From the NCBI GenBank assembly GCA_052388455.1, contig JBQTIA010000057.1, positions 1 through 38,887 on the forward strand: a stretch of 38,887 nt of DNA. Reading direction: 5' to 3'. Source of the stretch: CAZSNH01 sp052388455 (GTDB taxonomy: Bacteria; Pseudomonadota; Alphaproteobacteria; Rhizobiales; Hyphomicrobiaceae). Below are positions 16,173 to 25,000 of the stretch, in pieces. Positions within the stretch are counted from its first letter, which is position 1. Each line of letters starts with the position of its first letter. The position numbers were made by a program, and so were the translations under genes. The notes beneath the pieces are model-generated. The model had not been told where the DNA came from. It did no database searches and saw only the letters and a program-made list of their open reading frames with translations.

Positions 16173-17579
16173 TCACCTCCGCTGAAACTCGGGACTGGCC
16201 AGCACCAGGGACAGGGCTTCCTCCCGCGAGCTGGCATTGAGCACGGTCTTTTCCGTCGTCTCGCTGACGGCAGAGCCGAGCGCACGGCGCATCAGCTCGG
16301 CCGGAGTGATGCCCGCGAACTGCGGAAGCAATCGCGAGATGAACTGGAACCGCCTGGCGAGGCCGACTGGGTCGATCCAGGTGGCCGCATCTTCCGACCA
16401 GCCGTCCGGTCCCGGCGCGCTCCACAGCGGCTGCTTCATCAAGGCGAGGAATCTAAAGGCCGGCGGTTGGGCACGACGCCCCTTCTTGATCGCGGTCTTT
16501 GGCAGGAGTTCGTTTGCGGTGAGCCCCGTCAACCGCAGGGCCGACACCACGAAGTCGTAAGGCCGCTTGACGAGAGTCATAGGGTGGCGCCGGAGATCGA
16601 CGAGTTCCAGCAGGCGCCGGTAGACCGAAAGCAGATCGCCGCCCGAGCTGCGGAACACCTCGGCCACGGCATCGACCTCGCCAGCCGTCGGGGCGTCGGA
16701 CAGGAAGTGCCTGCAGAGCTTGCGGGCGACATGCCGTCCAGTTCTGGGATGGGCCGCCAGCATCTTCAATGCCGATATGCCATCCTCGAACCGGCCGTTC
16801 GGCCCGCCGAAAGAGCGGCCGAGCAGCGTCTTGGTGCCCGGCTCGGCTCGCTGCGGTAGAAAGCGGAATGTTCCCTCGGAGTTGTCGACCGTCCACCCGG
16901 TCAGCACCCTGGCAAATTCGGTTACGTCGGCCTGCGAGTAACCGCCGTCGACACCGAGCGTGTGCAGTTCGAGGATTTCCCGCGCCAGATTTTCGTTGAG
17001 CCCCTTGCCCGTCGCCCTGCCGCGGATCGAATTGGGCCCGAGCGAGTTCGACTGGTCGAGATAAACGATCATCGCTGGATGGCGGACCACTGTCAGCAGC
17101 ATGTCCTCGAACCGGCCGAGCACGTGCGGCCGGATCGCCTCCACCTCGAAAGGGCCGACCAGCACCTGCGTGCGCGCGTTGCGTGCGCTGACCGTGAAAT
17201 GATTGAACCAAAAATCGACGAGCCGCTCGAAGAATGGCGTAGGACTGTAGATGGCGGCGATGATCTTTTCGTTCGAATCCTGCAGCCGCAGGGCTTTCAT
17301 CTCCTGCTGTCGACCAGTGAACTGTTTGGCCATTGCTGCGCGGCTAGCCTCGTCCTCGGGCTTTTCGCGCATCGCCTCGCGACTGCTCGCCATCTCCCGC
17401 GTCGAGCGTGCGAAACGGACTATTCGCTCCTGGGACTGCTGTGCGCTCAACGCCGGAGGAACGGCGGTCGCCCCTTCGAGCGATTTGAGCAGCGCATCGC
17501 GAGACGCAGGCGGCGGCAGTCTCGGTGAAAGACCGTGGCCGAAGCGAATAGCCAAAAAGTCTGGTTCACTGAGAGCCAT
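16173..17579 (-). CDS. DUF1800 family protein
   Basis: The ATG at 17579, preceded by CGGGA, gives 468 residues. Upstream frame to 17663 adds a stretch without family likeness. Typical DUF1800 features are the N-terminal RFGHGLSPRLPPP, LVDFWFNHFTVSARN, the LGRFEDMLLTVVRHPAMIVYLDQ region, and NLAREILELHTLGVDGGYSQ followed by DVTEFARVLTGWT, which is the hallmark sequence. No signal peptide or membrane segment is evident, unlike the DUF1501 partner, so it either stays in the cytoplasm or leaves with its partner. It starts 98 bases after the AOS gene. The pair is widespread but has no established biochemical role; its presence in a capsule/lipid locus is unusual and the main clue to function. Confidence 0.88.
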   Translation of the reverse strand: MALSEPDFLAIRFGHGLSPRLPPPASRDALLKSLEGATAVPPALSAQQSQERIVRFARSTREMASSREAMREKPEDEASRAAMAKQFTGRQQEMKALRLQDSNEKIIAAIYSPTPFFERLVDFWFNHFTVSARNARTQVLVGPFEVEAIRPHVLGRFEDMLLTVVRHPAMIVYLDQSNSLGPNSIRGRATGKGLNENLAREILELHTLGVDGGYSQADVTEFARVLTGWTVDNSEGTFRFLPQRAEPGTKTLLGRSFGGPNGRFEDGISALKMLAAHPRTGRHVARKLCRHFLSDAPTAGEVDAVAEVFRSSGGDLLSVYRRLLELVDLRRHPMTLVKRPYDFVVSALRLTGLTANELLPKTAIKKGRRAQPPAFRFLALMKQPLWSAPGPDGWSEDAATWIDPVGLARRFQFISRLLPQFAGITPAELMRRALGSAVSETTEKTVLNASSREEALSLVLASPEFQRR

Positions 17580-17677
17580 GCTGGATCCCGTTCGTTGGCG
17601 CTGACGCCCACGATTGGATATGGGGAGCGCGATCAATCCATACCAGACGCCCGCTGCCGGCAAGTCGGCACATCAAA

Positions 17678-19072
17678 TCATGTCGTGCGCTCACGGTCGC
17701 CGATCATGCCCGACACGACGGCCGAGAGACCGAACTTTTCCGAGCTCAGCCGGTCGATTTCCTCGCGCGTCACCTGGGCGGCAAAGTCGAGCTGCTCGGC
17801 CGTGTGCTCGCTGGTGATGAAGAAGCGCAGGCGGGCCGACTGCATCGGAACAGCCGGATAGATGATCGGAACCACATTGACGCCGCGCTCCAGCAGGCGC
17901 TCGACCAGCTTCACCGCCTTGAGCGAATCCCCGACCATGATCGGGACGACGGCAAAGCCTTGCGCCGGCCCGGTATCGAGTCCCAGCGATCTCGCAGCGT
18001 TGAGGAAATAGTGGCCATTTTCACGGAGCCGCCTCACGCGATCCGGCTCAGCGACCAGGATATCCAGGGCGGCCAGCGCACCGGCGGCGACGGCGGGCGG
18101 CATCGCCACGGAGTAGACGAAGCTCGGTGCATGGCATTTCATGATTTCGACGAGCGCGGCAGAGCCGGCGATATAACCGCCACATGCGGCGCACGACTTG
18201 CTGAGCGTGCCCATCCAGATGTCGATCTCACGGGAATCGACACCTTGCTCCTCGGCAATACCGTGACCACGGGCGCCGAGCACGCCGAGTGCATGGGCCT
18301 CATCGACCATCAGCCAGGCGCCGTACCGCTTCTTGATCGCGACGAGGCGGGGGAGGTCCGGCATATCGCCGTCCATCGAGTAGAGGCCTTCGACTACGAT
18401 CAAAACGTTCTCGAACTGGCCGCGCGTCTCGGCGAGCTGCCGCTCCAGGGAATCAAGATCGTTGTGCGCGAAACTTCGCCGCGCGGCTCCCGACAGTTGC
18501 GCGCCGACCGTGGCGCTGTTGTGCACCAGGGCATCCATGATGACGAGATCGCGCTCGCCGACCAGCGTCGCGATCGAGGACACGTTGGTGGCGTGGCCAC
18601 TGACGAAGACCACCGCATCCTCGACGCCATAGATACCGGCGAGGCGTTGCTCGAGGGCCCGATGCACCCCGCGCTCGCCGGCCGTCGGACGGCTGGCGGA
18701 GGCCGAGATGCCGAACGTATCGATGGCCGACTTGGCCGCCGCGGAGACCCGCGGATCGTGATTGAGGCCGATGTAATCGTAGGAGCCGAAATTGATCACC
18801 TGCCGCCCCGCGATGCGCGAGGTGGCGCCGGCCCGCTCGTCATGCTGGCGGAAGAACGGGTCCTTGAGGCCGAGCACTTCGACGGCCGCGCGCTGTTTCT
18901 GGACCGACTGATAAGTGTCGAGGCTCGTGAATTCACGCGCGGTCCACTGCGGCTCCGCTTTGGCCCGCAGCGACAACCGGCTGCGCACCTCGCCGGCCGG
19001 ACGCGACATGAGCGACAGAACCGCGTCTTTCATGGTCCCGCCGATGAGTCCCGAATCCTTGCCGTTCGCCAT
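17678..19072 (-). CDS. rkpG: PLP-dependent alpha-oxoamine synthase (RkpG/serine palmitoyltransferase-like)
   Basis: This 464-residue enzyme belongs to the alpha-oxoamine synthase family (BioF, KBL, SPT), which joins an acyl thioester with an amino acid while losing CO2. Motifs are NFGSYDYIGL near residue 94, FVSGHATNVS with the substrate-orienting region, ALVHNS with His184, LMVDEAHALGVLG with Asp257 and His260, and GTLSKSCAACGGY with the PLP lysine Lys292. An N-terminal extension of about 85 residues precedes the core, as in RkpG-type proteins. Its ATG overlaps the stop codon of the RkpA-like synthase (TGATG), so the two are translationally coupled. Because that synthase has no thioesterase, this enzyme is the likely chain-releasing partner. 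The amino-acid substrate (serine, glycine or alanine) is not readable. Confidence 0.88.
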   Translation of the reverse strand: MANGKDSGLIGGTMKDAVLSLMSRPAGEVRSRLSLRAKAEPQWTAREFTSLDTYQSVQKQRAAVEVLGLKDPFFRQHDERAGATSRIAGRQVINFGSYDYIGLNHDPRVSAAAKSAIDTFGISASASRPTAGERGVHRALEQRLAGIYGVEDAVVFVSGHATNVSSIATLVGERDLVIMDALVHNSATVGAQLSGAARRSFAHNDLDSLERQLAETRGQFENVLIVVEGLYSMDGDMPDLPRLVAIKKRYGAWLMVDEAHALGVLGARGHGIAEEQGVDSREIDIWMGTLSKSCAACGGYIAGSAALVEIMKCHAPSFVYSVAMPPAVAAGALAALDILVAEPDRVRRLRENGHYFLNAARSLGLDTGPAQGFAVVPIMVGDSLKAVKLVERLLERGVNVVPIIYPAVPMQSARLRFFITSEHTAEQLDFAAQVTREEIDRLSSEKFGLSAVVSGMIGDRERTT

Positions 19073-22000
19073 CAGATAACCTGCTCTCCGGCCGAGTCCC
19101 GGTGCTCGAACTTACGCTTGAGGATTTCAATCTGCTCGGTGTCGAGGGTCTCGGCCAGATGAATTTTGGCGAGATCCTTCTCCAGCGACAAGCACTCCGG
19201 CGCGCGCGCCTCGGTGCGGAAGCTGCCGACGACCTTGGCCGCGATCGACGCGATGGACAGCCCGTCGGCGAGCGCCGACAGCGGAATTTCTATGCCGAGC
19301 TTGCGGCTTGCGGCGAGCCGCAGTTCCACTGCCATCAGCGAATCGAGCCCCAGATCGACCAGCGGACGCTGCCGATCGACGTCCGCCGCGGGCATCCGCA
19401 GGATCGCCGCCAACTCGTTCGTCAGATGACCGGCAATGGCGTCAGCAGCGGCCCCATCGTCGAGCCCGGCAATCGCAGCCGCCAGATCGATCCGCTCGGC
19501 AACCCCGGCCGGGTCGGCCATCGCGGTCGCCAAATCGGCAAAAAGCGGAGTGCGCAGCAGAGCCAGCCGCGAGCGGGCGTCGCCCCAGCTCATCGGCGCA
19601 ATGGTGACGACAGCGGTGTCACCCGCTTCGGGCCGCGCCAGAACCTCGGACAGCAGGTCGAGGGCATGACGCGCCGTGAGACCGGTCGCCCCTGCCCGGC
19701 GGGCGATGGTGTCGGCGGTCCGCGTATCCCGCGCCAGCATGCCGGCGTCCGCAATGGCCCCCCAGCGCACAGCCAGCGCCGGCCGCCCGGAAGCGCGACG
19801 TCGCTCGGCCACACCCTCCAGATAGCCGTTGGCCGCGACATAGGCGGCCTGTCCCGGGTTGCCGATCGCGGTCGTTACCGACGAATAGAGAAGGAAATAA
19901 TCCAGCGGGTCGCCGCTCGTCAGCTCGTCGAGCAGTTCGGCACCGGTAACCTTGGGCGCGAGCACCCGGCCGAGCGCGGCTCGGTCGAGCTTGGCGATGA
20001 TCGCGTCCTCGAGCACGGCCGCTGCCTGCACGATGCCGCGAATGGGTCTGATCGCACGGACGGCATCGAGTGCGGTGGAGAGCGCAACCCGATCGGTCAC
20101 GTCGGCGGCAACGATCTCGACTCCGACGCCGCGACCGCGCAGCGACGATACGATCCCTGTGTCCGCATCCACGACGCGCCCGCTGCGACCCATGAGCACC
20201 AGATGGCGCGCGCCTTGATCGGCCAGCCAGACCGCCGTCCTCAGTCCAAATCCGCCGAGCCCGCCGACGACGATGTGCGCGCCATCGGGTGCCGCCCTGA
20301 AGCCCTCGGCGCCCGGTCCCTCGCCGACGGCCGAGACCGGCGGCGGCGTGACGATGATCTTGCCGACATGCCCGGACTGCTGCATCAGCCGGAAGGCGTC
20401 CTCGATGTCGTCGTGGCGGAACCGGCGATGGGGCAGAGGGCGATAGCTGCCGTCGGCGAACTTTGCCATCAGCTCGTCCATCAGCGCCTTGGCCAGCTCC
20501 GGCTGCTGAGCAAGAAGCTGATCGGCGTCGATGCCGAAATACGAGACGTTGCGCCGGAACGGCCGCAGTCCGAGCCTCGAATTGGCGTAGAAATCGCGCT
20601 TGCCGAGTTCGAGGAAGCGACCGAACGGCTTCAGCAGGCCGAAGCTCGCTTCCATGGCCTCGCCCGACAGCGAATTGAGCACCACGTCCACGCCGCCCGT
20701 CAGGCGCTGCACCTCAACGGCGAACTCCAGCGAGCGCGACGACAGCACGTGCTGGACGCCGAGCAGGCGCAGCAGGTCCCGCTTCTCGTCACTGCCCGCC
20801 GTCGCGATGATCCGCGCGCCCTTGGCCCGCGCGATCTCGATGGCCGCCAACCCCACGCCGCCGGCTCCGCCATGGATCAGCACCCATTCGCTTTCGGCGA
20901 GGCGTGCGAGCCGGTCGAGGGCGTAGTGGGCCGTGAGATACGCGACCGGAATGGTCGCCGCTGCTTCCAGATCGATCGATTGCGGCAAGCGCGTCACGGC
21001 CCGCCGGCTGGTCGTCACGTGCGAAGCGAATGCCTGGCCCGCCATGGCGATCACCGGATCGCCGGGCGCCAGATCGGTCACTCCTTCACCGACCGCCGCA
21101 ACCCGGCCGCTGCATTCGAACCCGATGGTCGGACCGGAGAAGCCGTCCTCCAGCGCTTCCTCGGGCAGCAGGCCCAGCGCCCACATGACATCACGGAAAT
21201 TCAGCCCCGTCGCGGCGACCTCGATCGACACCTCGCCGGGGGCCGGCTGCGGCTGCGGATGTCGCTGCCAGTGCAGAGACTGCAGCGACCGTCGCCGGCC
21301 GTGCAGCAGGACGGCCTTGTGGCCCTTTGCATCGGAGTCATGGCCGGCTCTGCGCGGCATCGGCGCCAACCCCTGCCGCATCCGCCGGGCCGCTACCGAC
21401 GTGGGGCCGACGACGAGATCGCGATCGGGGCCTGCCTCGTCGATGATCAGAGCGAGGCGGTCGATGGCTCCGGCGTCCGAGCCATTGCCGACGAATTCGA
21501 CGAAGCGGATATCGGTCTCGGGATATTCGTTGGCTGCGGTGCGGATGACGGCGCGCGTGGCGGCCAGCGCAGTCGGATCACCATCCTCGGCCGCCACGAC
21601 CCACAATCGCGAGGCCAGGCTTGCGTCACGCGTCAGCGAAGCTGCAATCGCATGGATGCGTTCAGCCAGGCTGTCGACGAAGACCGACGTCAACTCGATG
21701 CCGCTAGCCGCTGCACCGGCGATCGGACCGCAGAACATGACGATCTCGACCGGTTTTGCAGCCCCTGAACCGGCCATCGCATGCCCGTTCGCGGCGTGGG
21801 GCTCGCCGGAGCCGTTGCCATTCCGAACGCCGTTGTGATTCCCATGGCTGGAATGGTGACCATTCAGGCCCGATTTTCCGTTCGTCCCGCGACCGGACAC
21901 CACGGCAGGCGACGCAACGGACGATCTGGCGTCGCTGCGACCCAATTTCTGCAAGGCTGCAGTCAACTGGGCGACGACCGGCGCATCAACCGCGCCGCGG

Positions 22001-25000
22001 AGCGCCGCAATCTCGATAACGACGGCGTGCGACGGGGATTGGGACGGCGCGTTCGCAGAGGCGACGACCGCTGGCCCGGCGACGTTGCTCGGAGGTGGGC
22101 CGGCAACCACGATATGGGTCGTGTCATCGAGCGCGACCGCGGCCGCGTCCGAAAGGCCGGCAGCGCCGAGCACATCGATCCACTCTTCCGGCCCCCTCGG
22201 TCGTCGCTGACGCGCGGCTGCGCGGCGCTGCGACGGAAACCACGTCTCGTCCCGCCCGAACACGACGTCCTGGAAAGCGTCTGGCGCCGTCTCGAGCGCC
22301 AGCAGTATGCCGTCGCTCGACAGGCACCGGCCGAGCGCCGCATAGCGCTCCAGCGTGCCGAACTCGGCAAGACCGAACTTGGACACCACCAGATCGAAGG
22401 GTCCGAGCGGCGATACTGCGTCGCCGGCCGGGAACTCGATCACATCGATCGATGGTTGGCCGCTGGTCTCGATGCGGACCTGCTCGGCGGCGCGTTTGTC
22501 ATCTTCGAAAACGACGAGCCGGCCGTGGCTGCCCGAGGTTGCGCGGGAGAGAACGCGGACGAGCGCGACGTCGGCGCCGATGATCGCGGCCCTGAGCGGT
22601 CGTGTCGCCGCGAGATCCGTTGCAACTTGGCCGGCGAGGACCGTGATCGCTTCGGCGGACGGCAGACGGCGGGGAGACGACTGGCGGAAATGATCGAGCG
22701 TCGCTGTGGACGCGGTGCGGCCGTGGGCCGAAGCCAGGAGCAGCAGACAATCGGCGACCCAGTCCGGATGCTCTGCCAGCACCGTGCGGATCAGGTCTGC
22801 GGCGGGGGGCAGACGACATTCCGATGCCAGTGTCCAGCCCGAGGCTGTTGCCGTTGCGAGCCCGGTCGACTCGAGAGCCTGGAGAAGCACTTCGCGTCGC
22901 GCGTCCCCAGTGTCGCCGCGCAAGTCCAGGCTGCGCCCGCCATCACACTCAACCGCAAACTCGTCGAAGGCCAGACGTTGGGCGGCGGCCTCCAGCAGCA
23001 GCCGCGGCTCGGTTGCCGGGTGCCGGTCGGCGTGCAGAAGCGTGCGTGCAGCCTCGGCGACGGCCGACGGGCTCCAGGGAGAACGATCGGCAGCAGCTGG
23101 CGGCACGGAGCCGAACGCTGGAACCAGGACCTCGTGATAGGTGACATCGCCGAGCGAGGCGCGCGGCGACAGAGCGGCGGCGGTGATGCGAACATCGGAC
23201 AGTGTCGCGAGGCATTGACCGGCCACGTCGAAGACTCGGATGTCGATATGAAGAGCGTGGCGACTGTCGCGGCGCAGATCGATGAGTGCGGTTGCGACAG
23301 CGCGACCCGGAGCATGGACGACGTACTCTCCGCAACGCACGGGCACCAGCGGGAGCGGCGCCGTGCCGTCGGCCGGCAAGGCGCCGGGGCGGGAGAAAAG
23401 TCCGTGAAACGCGGCATCGAGGTCGCGCGGATCTATGGAGAACGGACCGGCTGCGTTCGAAGCCGATCCGGTATCGAGATCAACCCGCATTCGGCGCGAC
23501 ACGCCGGCGGCGTAGACGACCTGCGTCACGCGGCGGAACTCGGGTCCATAGTCGTTGCCGTGCCGGAGCGCCGCCGCATAGACGGCATCGCTGGCGATCG
23601 CGGCTTGACTGGCCGTTGCCCCGCAGGAGTCGAGCGCATAAGACGCTAGCGGCTGGGCCTCGGGACGCGGCGCCTTCTCGGCTCGGCACACGGCATGGAC
23701 TTCGAAATCGTGGTCGCCGAGCCGAGGGCGGCTCGACAGCTCGATGGCGCCGGTCGCTGGCGAGATCTGCACCTTGACCTCGCGCGTCGCACCATCGCGG
23801 AAAATCATCGGGTGCAGGATATCCATGTCCCGCACGACGATATCGCTGCTGCCGAGCCAGGCCTGCGCAGCGGCGACAGCCGTCTCGAGAAAAGCGGTTC
23901 CCGGATAGATGACGTGGCCGTCGACGCGATGATCGTACAGCCAGGGCATCAGCTCGGGATCGATGTGCGCCCGCCAGCAGCAGTCTCCGTCCACACTCGG
24001 CCAGCCGAGCAAGGGATGCACGGGGCGAGACCCGAAACCGCCGAAGGCCTCTCCGGTCGACGCAGCACGATATTCGACGTGTTGCCAGGGATAGGCAGGG
24101 AGCGCGACGACGCTGGATGGAGCTGGCCCGAAAACGCGGTCGCGATCGAACCGCACGCCATTGACTACGGCCTCGGCAACGGTTCGCCGCACGGGATCGC
24201 CGACCTTTGCATCGGCCGTCGACAGACTGGCCAGAGTGACACGCGGTCCGCCCGCATCGGCCAGACATTCGCGCAGATAAGTCTGCAGAACCGGCCGGGG
24301 GCCGATTTCGATGAACGCGCCGCCTCCGAGTCTGATCGCTGCATCGACGGCGGAGTCGAAGCGGACCGGCTTGCGAACGTTGTGCCACCAGTAGTCAGGT
24401 ACGAGCCGGTCGCCGGAGAGCACGTCGCCGGTCACGGTCGATACGAAGGGCAGCCGCGTCGGCCGGCACTCGAGCCCGGCGAGCGAAGCGAGCAGCGGGA
24501 CTCGGGCGGGGTCGACGAGGGCACAATGGAATGGATATTCGAGATCGAGCTGGCGTGTCGCGATGCCATTCGCCTCGGCCAGTCGACAGAAATCGACGAT
24601 GGCGGCACGCGGTCCCGAGATCGTGACGGACCCACGACTGTTGCAGGCGGCGATCTCGATTCCCGGTATGCCGGATTCGGCGACGGCCTCGCGGGCCGCC
24701 TGCTCGCCGAGCCGAAGGGTCGCCATCGAACCGAGGTTGCGCACCGGCTCCTGGCAGGACGAGCGGGCGATGATCAGATCGACGGCGGTTTCGAGTGTGA
24801 GAGCGCCGGCCACGTGTGCGGCGGCAACTTCTCCGACGCTGTGGCCGACCACGAGACCGGGCTGGATGCCTGCGGCGGCCAGTCCGGCGACCGTCGCGAC
24901 CTGCACCGCCAGCAGCAGCGGCTGGGCGACGAGCGTGCTCTTCAGGCGCTCTCCGAGATCGGGATCCGCCAGCGCCTCTTCCAGCGACCAGTCGGCCCGA

